Shown here: one piece after another, positions 32,469-40,575 of the stretch
Layout of the letters: the number at the start of each line of letters is the position of its first letter
How positions within the stretch are numbered: the stretch's first letter is position 1
The notes under the pieces: generated by a model
Database searches by the model: none
What the model saw: only the letters and a program-made list of their open reading frames with translations
What the model was told of the DNA's origin: nothing
Made by a program: the position numbers and the translations under genes
NCBI RefSeq assembly: GCF_016097555.1
Contig: NC_054702.1
Location: forward strand, 86,014,610-86,078,609
Reading direction: 5' to 3'
DNA length: 64,000 nt
Origin: Gigantopelta aegis
Taxonomy: Eukaryota; Mollusca; Gastropoda; Neomphalida; Peltospiridae

Positions 32469-34275
32469 CTAACCTATATTGCCATCCATCCTAATGCTAC
32501 ACATATAGGAAACATTTTTAAAGCATGACTTTAGCATTTAAAAAAAAAGAAATGTTCTGGTTCTTTTTTTTTCTTTCAGGATGGTTTGCAGTTCTGTATT
32601 CACAAGAAGTTCCCAGTGTTGCTAGCCAAGGGTGTGGTCCAACTGATAGTGATTGATTCTGTGGCTGCTCTTTTCCGCTGTGAGTTCGACACGGGTCACA
32701 TGATTCAACGAGCTAAACACCTTAGTTCCTTTGCAGCACAACTACACAGACTGGGCTACCAGTACAACATTCCAATCATCTGTGTTAATCAGGTAGGTAG
32801 TACATAAAGAATTTGGCTTCTGTGTTTTTTCTAAATGGGCCTTGGCGGTAAGGTGGTTATGGTCCATGGATTTAAAGTGACAGACTCTATTTTTTTTTAA
32901 GTACTATGACATATTTTTCACTATTAGAGCCGTTTTTGACAACTGAAATTGGACATTACTTAAATTTTATTGTTTAGAATATCCATTTCATTATATATGA
33001 AATGTTTATGGCCGTCTGGTGATTGTAATGCACATACCTCTGAAAAGTAAAGCTTATGGAGACGAGCTGTCCATGGAAATACACCTTAGTTCCTTTGCAG
33101 CACAACTACACAGACTGGGCTACCAGTACAACATTCCAATCATCTGTGTTAATCAGGTAGGTAGTACATAAAGAATTTGGCTTCTGTGTTTTTTCTAAAT
33201 GGGCCTTGGCGGTAAGGTGGTATTTCTAAATGGGCCTTGGAACTAAGAGGGTATTTCCCTGTTTCAATGTCACAAACTCTTCTATTGCAACTTTATCCAG
33301 GTGTTTTACAGGTTTGTAAATTAACCAAACTTCGTGTCTATTTTCACATGTTTACGCTGGGGCCTGTGAGTTCAAAACTGGTAGGTGCTGGCTTCATCTG
33401 GCCATCAGCTCCAAACCAAAGTGAGAACACAAATTAGAGGTTGACTCTAACACAGTGAGGGGCGGGACATAGCCCAGTGGTAAAGAGCTCGCTCAATGCA
33501 CGGTCGGTTTGGGATCGATCCCTGTCGGTGGGCCCATGGGGCTATTTCTCGTTCCAGCCAGTACATCACAACTGGTATATCAAAGGCCATGGTATGTGTT
33601 ATCCTGTCTGTGGGAAAGTGCATATAAAAGATCCCTTTCTGCATTAGAAAACATGTAGCGGGTTTCTTCTGATGACTAAGAGTCATAATTACCAAATGTT
33701 TGACATCCAATAGCTGATGATTAATTAATCAATGTGCTCTAGTGATGTCGTTAAACAAAACTTTTTTTTTTTTCTAACCCAGAGTTAGTACACCGGTTAA
33801 AGACAGTCACAACTGAATATGAGTTGATGTCCTTTCTTCTTTCTGTAGCTGTAAAACACCTTATTGTAGCAACAGAATGTTTATGTTATAAATAATAAAT
33901 TAAAATCACATCATTAATTATACATTGTCACAAATCACACAAAAATTATAACATATATTATTTTTGTTAATTAATGTAATAGTGTATGAATGGTTACATT
34001 CTACCATTTTACTCATTTTGATATTTCAGGTCTCTGCCAATATGTCATGTACTTCTAACACAGGTAGAGTAAGCAGGCATATTCCATCTCTGGGATTAAC
34101 GTGGGCCAATCAAGTGACGTCACGATTCATGCTGTCACGCACAGATCAGCAACTCACTGGCCCAAATGATACAGAGAGTGTTGTACGACTGTGCGAAGTG
34201 ATGTTTGCACCAAATCTGCCTCGTGTGACATTTCCATTTGTTGTAGACCAGCAGGGAGTGAAGGGAGTAGGCTAG
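13555..34275 (+). CDS. XRCC3: XRCC3, RAD51-paralogue recombination protein
   Basis: The coding exons are: 13555-13609 (MSIEQLDIHPRILKALRK), 18599-18736, 19977-20063, 20996-21046 or 20996-21091, 31862-32007, 32580-32792 and 34030-34275 (TAG stop). All junctions have AG and GT borders and agreeing phases. XRCC3 pairs with RAD51C in the CX3 complex, acts in homologous recombination and Holliday-junction processing, and is nuclear. The Walker A motif reads GESASGKS near residue 105. GAVYLCTEDVFPNKRL and the Walker B segment LIVIDSVAALFRCEF are close to vertebrate XRCC3, and LTWANQVTSR matches human ITWANQLLVR. If the fourth exon runs to 21091 (donor GTATGA) the protein has about 326 residues against 346 in human, with a P-loop follow-on about nine residues short. 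If it ends at 21046 (donor GTAAAT) a further exon should exist but I could not find one. Introns 1 and 4 are swollen by transposons. Confidence 0.9.
15050..15990. mobile_element. Unclassified insertion with GGTTAC/GTAACC-rich ends inside the Tc1 transposase
   Basis: The transposase reading stops making sense between about 15990 and 15060. Both edges of that stretch carry clustered GGTTAC, GTAACC and GAACCG words (15052-15100 and 15898-15990), including the shared word AATTCACG. The interior is AT-rich with no recognisable ORF. Exact ends and target duplication are unclear. Confidence 0.4.
16459..17724. mobile_element. Non-autonomous hAT-like element (1266 bp)
   Basis: The termini are CAGACCTGTCAACC at the left and its exact reverse complement at the right, with 16 of 17 positions matching when extended. 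Both sides are flanked by the 8-bp direct repeat ATTGCAAT (16451-16458 and 17725-17732). An 8-bp duplication and CAG-type ends fit the hAT superfamily. No transposase domain was recognised inside. The insertion site is within the N-terminal coding part of the Tc1 transposase. Confidence 0.82.
18789..19143. mobile_element. Inverted-repeat element with TAGTCCCCTACC ends
   Basis: GTCCCCTACCAG at 18791 and CGGTAGGGGAC ending 19143 are inverted. Inside, a block of about 100 bp (AACTTTATCATGTACTGTTACAG...TTTTTCACAG) is tandemly repeated with divergence. Fragments of the same family occur at 31755-31830 and 55965-56030. Confidence 0.6.
19540..19796 (-). repeat. SINE, type-2 tail, minus strand
   Basis: TGTTTAACGACACCATTAGAGC (tail), ATTTTTCCATTAGCTGCAAG, ATATGCACCATCCCACAGACAG (core) and TGGCTACATCCCACCC (head) are all reverse-complemented. 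It is in XRCC3 intron 2. Confidence 0.7.
20230..20650 (+). repeat. Decayed SINE, plus strand
   Basis: A head-like TAGAGCAACCACAGGATTGATC is followed after other sequence by ATACCAAAGGTCATG, TACTGTTCTGTCATAGG and GCATATAATAGATC, which match the SINE core. It is heavily diverged, in XRCC3 intron 3. Confidence 0.5.
20699..20913 (-). repeat. SINE, type-1 tail, minus strand
   Basis: Reverse-complemented it reads the core (CACAACTGGTGTAACAAAGG, TATAAAAGATCCCTTGTTGC) and the tail (ACCATATGTCCAACACCATAT). It lies just upstream of the P-loop exon of XRCC3. Confidence 0.7.
21146..21565 (-). repeat. LTR (3' LTR of the BEL/Pao fossil)
   Basis: It aligns from TGAAAGTTTGAA through TATGTAACATCGCAGTTC to CACAGTTTGCACA with the right-hand LTR. 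It is about 420 bp. Confidence 0.75.
21582..25929 (-). mobile_element. BEL/Pao pol region (fossil)
   Basis: In minus-strand order: a knuckle-like CFGCLHVGHQSRDC motif; an aspartic protease region (YAMLDTQSDTTFI); a reverse transcriptase and RNase H region typical of Pao (MCDIKQMFHQFKV, FYVDDGLKS, VHHFADASTSGYGQC); an integrase with an HHCC zinc finger (HFHERVGHQGRGMT, CVRCRKLR) and catalytic core (CGVDIFGPF, CDQGTNFVG); and the BEL-type C-terminal domain (LQTGDVVLIKDENLPRNLW). The domain set and order identify BEL/Pao. Confidence 0.9.
25930..27173 (-). mobile_element. BEL/Pao gag region (fossil)
   Basis: The N-terminal part is coiled-coil (SSKAEAADEVAALKVKLKYV). A capsid-like region follows, with PEPGLFTGNPLAYPCWKAAF and FAERIYYLKRYLGGSARES, the signature of gag in Pao/BEL elements of invertebrates. 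It sits upstream of pol on the minus strand. Confidence 0.85.
27502..27995 (-). repeat. LTR (5' LTR of the BEL/Pao fossil) with internal tandem duplication
   Basis: This is the right-hand LTR, about 494 bp. It contains a tandem duplication of about 60 bp (GCAGTTCCAAACTTAACGCA through GGGACGCAACTTGCATAC) that is absent from the left LTR and accounts for most of the length difference. Confidence 0.75.
28000..28128 (-). repeat. Extra partial LTR copy beyond the right LTR
   Basis: TGAAAACATTGAGATACTC through CCATACAGTTACA repeats an internal LTR segment a further time directly after the right LTR. The junction falls on an AATACG word present both at the LTR edge and inside it. Confidence 0.65.
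28129..30789. other. XRCC3 intron 4, no recognised gene
   Basis: This is AT-rich intron with a GT/GA-rich tract (29341-29600), a TTAGCAATTGGCCAAATT word shared with 5300 and 1390, and several unsupported short open frames. I searched it for a missing P-loop exon of XRCC3 and saw none. Confidence 0.5.
29980..30023. repeat. (TG)n microsatellite
   Basis: There are about 22 uninterrupted TG units in XRCC3 intron 4. Confidence 0.95.
30790..31014. mobile_element. MITE with CAGTCAAACCTG ends
   Basis: CAGTCAAACCTG at 30790 and CAGGTTTGACTG ending 31014 are exact inverted termini. The left flank is TA but the right flank is not. CAGT-type ends of this kind suggest a pogo/Tigger-like MITE of 225 bp. 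Confidence 0.6.
31126..31212. repeat. Two exact 43-bp tandem units
   Basis: GCATGGTTATAAACTGTGAC through GTACTATCTACT occurs twice in a row with no visible difference, and the first bases repeat a third time. Confidence 0.9.
31379..31703. mobile_element. Small element with TGGCATAGCCAG ends
   Basis: TGGCATAGCCAG at 31379 and CTGGCTATGCCA ending 31703 are exact inverted termini, themselves partly palindromic. The interior is C/T-rich on the left. There is no ORF. Confidence 0.55.
31755..31830. repeat. Fragment of the TAGTCCCCTACC element family
   Basis: GGCCCAGTAGGGATCATGTA and TAGCGGTACTCTCCGAATGC match the right end and flank of the 18.8-19.1 kb element. It ends about 30 bp before an XRCC3 exon. 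Confidence 0.55.
32172..32360 (-). repeat. SINE, type-2 tail, minus strand
   Basis: ATTGGATGTCAAACATTTGG (tail), CTACATTTTTCCATTAGTAAC and CCATCCCACAAACAGGATAGC (core) are reverse-complemented. It is in XRCC3 intron 5, and the head is missing. Confidence 0.7.
32876..33374. mobile_element. TTAA-flanked MITE copy carrying a captured XRCC3 segment
   Basis: The left end TTTAAAGTGACAGACTC and internal words (AGAGCCGTTTTTGACAACT, TTATTGTTTAGAAT, TGCAACTTTATCCAGGTGTT, GGGGCCTGTGAGTTCAA) follow the intact family member at 39455-39825. Its middle is interrupted by the 141-bp XRCC3 copy. Confidence 0.6.
33081..33221 (+). repeat. Exact 141-bp copy of an XRCC3 exon/intron junction
   Basis: Bases 33081-33221 match 32717-32857 at every position I compared. 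They cover the last 76 nt of exon 6 (from CACCTTAGTTCC), its GTAGGT donor and 65 nt of intron. The copy lacks the exon's own acceptor. The source contains TTAGTTCCTTTGCAG, a plausible cryptic acceptor, so a 57-nt pseudo-exon could be spliced. A further short echo of the last 18 bases follows at 33223-33240. Confidence 0.85.
33459..33765 (+). repeat. Full SINE, type-2 tail, plus strand
   Basis: The head GGGGCGGGACATAGCCCAGTGG (box A) is followed by GGGATCGATCCC (box B), CACAACTGGTATATCAAAGG, TATAAAAGATCCC and ATGTTTGACATCCAATAGC, ending GTCGTTAAACAAAAC and a T-run. It is in XRCC3 intron 6. Confidence 0.85.
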
Positions 34276-35690
34276 AAGAGAAGTGCCTGTGGAGGGTTGA
34301 GGGAATAGAACTGAAGGGAATCTATGGAGTAGATAAGCAGGGGTTACGAGAGTAGGGGTTAAGAGAGTAGGCCAGCAGTGAGTCCAGGAATTTGACCAGT
34401 GTAAGATCTAGTGAGTAAACCAGTGGGTGTGGTCAAGATAATAGTCTATTGCTAGTATTGGGGAGTTGAGATAGTAGGCTAGTGGGGATTTTGTCAAGGG
34501 AGTAAGCCAATGGGGTGGGTTAGTGGAATAGACCATTGGGGAGTCACAAACGTAGCCAGTAGGGTAGACAATGTCATGGGAATAGATCAGCGAGGAGTCA
34601 AGAGTGATGATTTGAGGGAATAAGCTAGTAAGGAACCATGGAAGTAGGTAAATGGGGAGCCATAGGAGAAGACCATTTGATAGTCGAGAGAGTAGACTAG
34701 TGGCCAATAAAGGGAGTATTCAATAGGGTTAAGGTGGTGGACATATCAGGAGTCAAAGGGTGTGGGTGAGTGGGGAGTCATGAAAGTAGACATGTCTGCA
34801 GCTGTACAGTGAGGAGATGAAGTAAAACAGTAGGATGTCAGGATTGTAGACCTGTGGGCAAGTAGATCATTGGGAGGCTGGGGGAAGTACACCATCATTG
34901 GGGAGTGGAGTGAGAAGACCATTGGGGAGTGGAGAAGTAGACAAGTAGGAAGTGAAGTGAATAGACACACAAGTTGGGAGTCAGGTGAGAAGGAAGTAGG
35001 CCAGTGGGGGTGGGGAATTAAGTGAGTAAACCAGTGGGTAGTTGAGGCAGTAGGCCAGTGGGGGTGGGGAATTAAGTGAGTAAACCAGTGGGGAGTTGAG
35101 GCAGTGGGAGTGGGGAATTAAGTGAGTAAAACGGTGGGAAGTTGAGTAAGTAGGCCAGTGAGGGTGGGGAATTAAGTGAGTAAAACAGTGGGAAGTTGAG
35201 GCAGTGGGGGTGGGGAATTAAGTGAGTAAAACAGTGGGAAGTTGAGGCAGTGGAGGTGGGGAATTAAGTGAGTAAAATGGTGGGGAGTTGAGTAAGTAGG
35301 CCAGTGAGGGTGGGGAATCAAGTGAGTAAACCAATGGGGAGTTGAGTAAGTAGGCCAGTGGGGGTGGGGAATTAAGTGAGTAAAACGGTGTTGAGTTAAG
35401 TAAGTAGGCCAGTGAGGGTGGGGGAATCAAGTGAGTAAACCAGTGGGGAGTCGAGGCAGTAGACCAGTGGGTGTGGGGAATTAAGTGAGTAAACCAATGG
35501 GGAGTTGAGTAAGTAGACCAGTGGGGGTGGGGAATTAAGTGAGTAGACCAGAAAGTAGACCAGTGAGGGTGGGGAATCAAGTGAGTAGACCAGTGGGGAG
35601 TTGAGCAAGTAGACCAGTGAGGGTGGGGAATCAAGTGAGTAGACCAATGGGGAGTTGAGTAAGTAGGCCAGTGAGGGTGGGGAATCAAAT
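34276..35690. repeat. Minisatellite starting at the XRCC3 stop codon
   Basis: These are degenerate tandem units around GTAGACCAGTGGGGAGT and AGTAAGTAGGCCAGTG, then GGGGTGGGGAATTAAGTGAG. Units are loose near 34.3-35.0 kb and more regular at 35.0-35.69 kb. The first unit overlaps the last codons of XRCC3. Long proline/serine-rich minus-strand frames here are repeat shadows. Confidence 0.85.
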
Positions 35691-36129
35691 GTTTTTAGAA
35701 CTTGTAATTTGTTATTTCTCTGGCTGTGTATAAAAAGACAATTTTTGTATGTAATGACCTAAATACATAAGGGGGGGGGGGGGGCGGCATGTGCCCCCCA
35801 CTTTTCAGATATTTTGCTTTGTATTTGCTTTATAATAGTGTAAAAGTGTGTAAATATAAAAGTGTGCCCCCCACTTTTTGGCACCTTCCTACACCACTGT
35901 GTTCCTTTAATCAGTCATCATAATCGGCCGATAGAAAGAGTGGTTGCAGGATAAAAAAACATTAATTAATTCATGTACATGATAAGAATCTCACAAAAAT
36001 GTCTACGTTATTAAATTATGTGTTTTGTGAAATAAAACGTTATTCTAACATCACTGAAATGTGTTGTCCATTTTTGTTCACTGTCTTTGGTTTGAAAGGA
36101 ATATATAATATACAGTATGTTTGAAATCA
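35691..36129. other. Intergenic DNA with a poly-G/GCCCCCCAC stretch
   Basis: 35770-35785 is a G-run next to GTGCCCCCCACTTTTCAGA, and the similar GTGCCCCCCACTTTTTGGC recurs at about 35862. No gene is seen. It includes AATAAAACG at 36030. Confidence 0.4.
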
Positions 36130-36520
36130 ACTTAAAATTCATATAAAAACATTAAGTTTTAAACCAAAACAAACTCCTAACATATTTTGAACAAAAAATT
36201 CAGTGTAAATAAAAAAGTTTCTTTACAAATTACCATCAAATTATATAGGTTAAATCTCCTTTTCTGATACAGATCTGAAAGCAACTACTGGAACAGCCAA
36301 AGTAAAGCACAGTTCTGCCTTTGCATTATCAATTACTAGTAACAATACATCATGTGAAACTGCATACCTTGGCTGTTCCAGCATTTTGTCTTCACCCCTG
36401 TATAACTGGATTTAATCTATACAATTTGATGGTAATTTGTTAAGAAACATTTTTGCTATTAACAAACATTTTTTTTTACCATTTGTTATGACAGCTGGTA
36501 TGGGTTTAAAAATTAATATG
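36130..36520. mobile_element. Palindromic element (about 390 bp)
   Basis: TTTCTTTACAAATTACCATC at the left and GATGGTAATTTGTTAAGAAA at the right are inverted. TGGAACAGCCAAAG and TTGGCTGTTCCA pair further inside. A one-armed relative lies at 13030-13192. Confidence 0.6.
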
Positions 36521-36679
36521 TTTTGAAGCATTATTTAGTTTATATATGTTAAAGTGACAAGCCCAAGTTTTTAAACACGACAACGTGAAATTAGGCATTA
36601 CTTGCATTTTGTTGTTTAGATTATCCATTTCCATCCATTCAAAGTGTTTCTCCTTATCCTGGCAATTGTGATACTGTAA

Positions 36680-36840
36680 CAGAAAAATTGACCTCCACTG
36701 AGGGGATTCAAACCACAAACTTTCAGTCTGAGAGTCCAGCATTCTACCAACTGAGCTAATAGGGAAATTCCCATTAGCTACTTCCATTAGGACCACTTTA
36801 TCCAAACATTACTACATACTCTCCCCTCAGTGAAGCTACG
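36680..36840 (-). repeat. tRNA-derived SINE, second family, copy 1
   Basis: On the minus strand it reads CCCTATTAGCTCAGTTGGTAG (classic box A TAGCTCAGTTGG), then GTGGTTTGAATCCCC (box B). The acceptor stem cannot be formed properly, so it is a tRNA-derived repeat and not a tRNA gene. Confidence 0.65.
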
Positions 36841-36934
36841 TCCCGGAGCTGTGGGCCACGGGCAGTAGAACTGTTACGGGTCCTAACTGTGTTATAATTG
36901 TGTTAAAAACACACCCATTCCCTTCGTAGGATAG

Positions 36935-37085
36935 AAATGTAACATAAAAATCGACTTCCACTGAGGAGATTAGAACCACAGACTCAGTACGAGAGTCTAG
37001 TACTCTACGAACTAAGCTAATAGGGAAATTCCCACTAGCTACTGCCAGTAGGATTACTTTATCCAAACACTATTACAATAACACA
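36935..37085 (-). repeat. tRNA-derived SINE, second family, copy 2
   Basis: CCCTATTAGCTTAGTTCGTAG and GTGGTTCTAATCTCC are decayed box A and box B of the same family as the copy 200 bp to its left. Confidence 0.6.
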
Positions 37086-37310
37086 AAATTAACTTTATAT
37101 GATTCTAAAAACATGTACCTCTGAGAAGTAATGGTTATGAAGACAATCTCTAGTCTTATTTTAGAGGGTATTTCCCCGATTCAACATGGCACTTGTTTCA
37201 CTCTATTGTAACTTTATCCAGTTGTGTTTAATACAGAAACCTATCTGATCGTAATAACACCTCGCCACATTTTAGTAATTACACTATAGCTATTAATGTG
37301 TATGTGTGTG

Positions 37311-37560
37311 TATGAGGCTATTTCTGGTTCCAGCCAGTGCACCACGACTGGTATATCAAAGGCTGTGGTATGTACTACCCTGTCTGTGGGATGGTGCATA
37401 TAAAAGATCCCTTGCTGCTACCGGTAATTGAAAAAAAGAGTAGCCTATGAAGTGGCGACAGCGGATTTTCTCTCTCAATATATGTGTGGTCCTTAACCAT
37501 ATGTCCGATGCCATATAACTGTAAATAAAATGTGTTGAGTGCGTCGATAAATAAAATATT
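37311..37560 (+). repeat. SINE, type-1 tail, head missing
   Basis: It runs from GAGGCTATTTCTGGTTCCAG and CACGACTGGTATATCAAAGG through GGCGACAGCGG to the tail TGTGTTGAGTGCGTCGATAA. Confidence 0.8.
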
Positions 37561-37654
37561 TCCTTCTGTGTTTGAATAATTTATAAAAATTATGTATTAA
37601 AATGTTAATTATTTGGAATGAACAATATTGCATATAGCAGTAATATACAAGTCG

Positions 37655-37787
37655 CCCCCTCCCCCCCCCCCCCAATAAAAATCCGGAAAGCATAGAAACT
37701 TAAAGAAAATTATCTTCTTGTCTGTTTAAGGAATTTTAGACTATTAATTACTCAGTTGCCCCCCCCCCCCCCCCCCCCCCCCCCCCA
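37655..37787. repeat. Poly-C tracts
   Basis: There are two C-runs (about 14 and about 28 C) separated by AT-rich DNA with AAAAATCC next to each. Confidence 0.9.
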
Positions 37788-37805
37788 ACAAAAAATCCTA
37801 GCTAC

Positions 37806-38090
37806 GGTCCTGGTCTGTGACGCGTAAATTAGCTACAAGTGCAATGGCTGTAAATATCTTAGTAAAAAAAAAAAGAGTTAAAATTTGCTTAAAACCGGGG
37901 TTTTGATGATATGTAAGAAATATAATAATACACTAGTGTTCATTAGATACCATTTATCTCAGCTCATTGTTTAAAAACGTTTCAAACTCGCTTTTGCTCA
38001 TTAGATAGATTTTAAAACAACTCATTGTGAGATAAATGGTATCTAACGGCTACTCATGTATTATTCTCTATATATTATTACTACATAAAA
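37806..38090. repeat. Interspersed repeat, copy 1, with a hairpin
   Basis: It shares TTAAAATTTGCTTAAAACC, TTTAAAAACGTTTCAAACTC and CATTAGATA words with 39241-39450. It also holds an exact 16-bp inverted pair, GATACCATTTATCTCA and TGAGATAAATGGTATC. Confidence 0.6.
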
Positions 38091-39240
38091 CAATTTCCTT
38101 AAAAACAAATTTGGCTTACATTTCTTTCCTTTCCTTGATATCTGAACTACTGTGGGGTTTATTACCGCTTTACACAGGTGTATTTAGCCGAATCACAGTA
38201 TAGGTATCTATGTTCCAGGCAGGTGTTAGTCAGGGCAGCCTCTGTTCTGTTTAATTCCAATCTTGTTCAAACAGTTTAACACTGCGTTGATCTCCTCAAA
38301 ACTCTGAACAACTGCTTGAACTTAAAGCATTCTGTTTGTTCACGCCCTCCCACCGTGTCATTGTAAATTTACAAGTTGGTTAAAACCATCTACCTGCTAG
38401 TGTGTTACTGGGGTTTTTTTGGTGTCCATTTAAATAACCAAACGTGTTCTAATCAGCCACAAAAGAGAACTGTGATCAAGGTTTCTGAATACGGGTCATT
38501 TTATATTACATGAGTTTGGAAAATAGTGAGGTGATACTTTAACACTGGTTTGCTGTCACAGGAGCAGATCTTCGAAGTGGTTCCGGAGGTGTGCACTTCC
38601 TCGTCAAACTTGAAAGAGTCCCCAAAATCCTATTTCTAGTGGATGAACAAAATTAATTTTTTGTTAGAGAAATGTAATATCTTGAATGGCTGGATGTTTC
38701 TGGAAAAACTGTTTGGAATACTATAATTGCCCTACTTTGAATTCATACCTCCTCCCTAGGCAAATCTTGCCCTTCACATGTATAAACATGTTGAAGCTTT
38801 TTTAAGTTTAAAAAAATATATGGGTTGCTGGTTACTAGTAGTTTCTTTACAATTCATAATACATTAAGAAAAATTAGGTGCAAGTGCAAGAAATTGTGCA
38901 GGTGGAGTACGGTCTGTAAAGAGTGAAATTTGGATCATGCTCCCTGCAAAAAATTGATTTTTTTTTTTTTTTTTAATTCTCAGAGGTTTGACACACGCCC
39001 TCCCTCCATGCCTGTAAATATTAAAATTTTCTATCCAACTGGCAATGAAATTACCAAATTATATATATATTATTACATTATTTTCTTACACACCCGTTGG
39101 TTACACATGTACGTGTGTTAACATTTTCAAGACATACGACTGGCTGCTCCTAGGTGATGACCAGGTCACCACTGCCATACATCCAATAAAAATCTACACG
39201 ATGGAAATCGATTACATTGTGACATATAGTTAACCTGACA

Positions 39241-39450
39241 ATTATGGGTCTGTGATGCGTAAGTTGAAAAAGATGTTAAAATTTGCTTAAAACCTGGTTT
39301 TTGAGGATATGAATAAATAAAATAATACATTCGTCTCTGTTTAGATACTACTTGTCTCACAACTCATTTAAAAACGTCTCAAACTCGCTTTCGTTCATTA
39401 GATACATTTTAAAACAACTGTATCAAATGGCCACTCATATTATTCTCTAT
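39241..39450. repeat. Interspersed repeat, copy 2
   Basis: GGTCTGTGATGCGTAA, TTAAAATTTGCTTAAAACC and AAAACGTCTCAAACTCGC match copy 1 at 37806-38090 in the same orientation, at lower conservation in the hairpin. It directly abuts the TTAA of the next MITE. Confidence 0.6.
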
Positions 39451-39454
39451 TTAA

Positions 39455-39825
39455 AGGGACATACCCTAGTTTTTAAACACTAACGTATAGTTTTGACTAT
39501 TGTAGCCGTTTTTGATAACTTAAATAATATTTTACTTAGATTTTATTGTTTAGATTATTAAGTTTCGTACATTCGAAGTGTTTTTGGTCATCCTGGTGTT
39601 TTTAATATCACAAAAGGCATTTCTCATATTTTTAAAAACGTACGTGCGCCTGAGAAGTAACAGTTATGGAGTAGAGTTTTAGTCTGTTTTTAGAGGGTAT
39701 TTCACCATTTCAAAGTCACAGACTCATGTTTCACTCAATTGTAACTTTATCCAAATGTGTTACAGGTTTGTAGATTAACTAAACTTAGTGTTAATTTTCA
39801 CGGATTGAAACTAGGGTCTGTCCCT
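39455..39825. mobile_element. Intact TTAA-flanked MITE
   Basis: AGGGACATACCCTAGTTT at the left and AAACTAGGGTCTGTCCCT at the right are inverted. TTAA lies on both sides (39451-39454 and 39826-39829). It is 371 bp with no ORF, and is a reference copy for the damaged members at 32876 and 36549. Confidence 0.75.
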
Positions 39826-40094
39826 TTAAACAGGTTTTTTCTTTCAACAAACGAACATAGTGTAATTTTAAAATTTCAGTACAATCTTAACTACTTAACT
39901 GAAAAGCATTGAACAAGATAACTGACTGTTGACAGTTGTTTATACTAGTACTTATTTTAATGCTTATATCCAATTAAGTGTCAAGCACGCTGTCCTGGGC
40001 ACACACCTCGACTATCTAGGCTGTTTGTCCAGGTCAGTGGGTTAGTTGTTTGTGATCAGTGATAGAGAAGTCGGTGTAGTGGCCTTACAACTAC

Positions 40095-40300
40095 CCAATG
40101 AGTCGTTCCAGCCAATGCACCACGACTGGCATATCAGATGTGGTATGTGCTACCTTGTCTGTGGAATGGTCCAAGTCCAATATTTTTAACATGCTCATAT
40201 ACTACTAAGTTCCAAGCATGTTCTGTGTTCCGTCTCTGGATGGCCAGTGGCCCGACCCGGTACAGAATGTGGAATGATGCATAAAATAAAACAAAATCCC
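40095..40300 (+). repeat. Decayed SINE fragment
   Basis: CGTTCCAGCCAATGCACCAC, TATGTGCTACCTTGTCTGTGG and, after about 90 bp of other sequence, GGAATGATGCATAAAATAAA follow the SINE core. Confidence 0.5.
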
Positions 40301-40410
40301 TTCCTACAAGCATATGTATCCAGTTATTCTCATTTAGTGAATTTTTAGGCCATGTAGAGGTTTCAATAAACACATCGAAAGATGGTCAATAATTTTATAT
40401 TTGGTTTATT

Positions 40411-40575
40411 CAGGGGTTAGCGCGAACGCAGACCCCCACACTAAAAAATTACGTACTCGAGTCGCCCACATTTGGGGCGATCGCAGGGGTCAGCCCAACC
40501 GGAGTGCAATGGAAAGGCCTCGCCCTGGGAGGACCACCTTGCGGATCATGGTAACCTCCCGTACCAGGTAAGTAT
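40411..40575 (-). ncRNA. U1 spliceosomal snRNA
   Basis: On the minus strand, 165 nt begin ATACTTACCTGG, the 5' splice-site recognition end, as in human U1 (164 nt). Next come GGTTACCATGATC and the stem-loop I region, CAGGGCGAGG, the U1A-type loop CATTGCACTCCGG, TGCTGACCCCTGCGAT, CCCCAAATGTGGG, an Sm-type site AATTTTTTAG, and the terminal stem with GCGTTCGCGC ending in ACCCCTG. Stem-loop I reads ATCCGCAAGG where ATCACGAAGG is usual, which alters the U1-70K loop. Upstream DNA is AT-rich and no proven PSE was identified, so it may be a working gene or a well-kept copy. U1 base-pairs with 5' splice sites. Confidence 0.9.

Larger units (their letters stand above)
36549..37240. mobile_element. TTAA-type MITE interrupted by tRNA-like SINE copies
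   Basis: 36549-36675 and 37095-37235 match the left and right parts of the MITE at 39455-39825 (AGTGACAAGCCCAAGTTTT; GAGGGTATTTCCCCGATTCA). The gap between them is filled by two minus-strand tRNA-like SINE copies. Confidence 0.55.

Noticed and set aside
33081-33156. A second, alternative XRCC3 exon
   Set aside because: It is an exact partial copy without the proper acceptor; treated as a recent duplication instead of a true alternative exon, though pseudo-exon use is possible.
35218-35688. 156-residue minus-strand open frame rich in Pro, His, Ser and Thr
   Set aside because: It is the translation of the minisatellite downstream of XRCC3; the repeat lacks stops in that frame, and neighbouring frames give similar repetitive products.
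36680-36840. A functional tRNA gene on the minus strand
   Set aside because: Box A and box B are good, but the acceptor stem and anticodon arm do not pair, and a decayed copy lies next to it; it is a tRNA-derived repeat.
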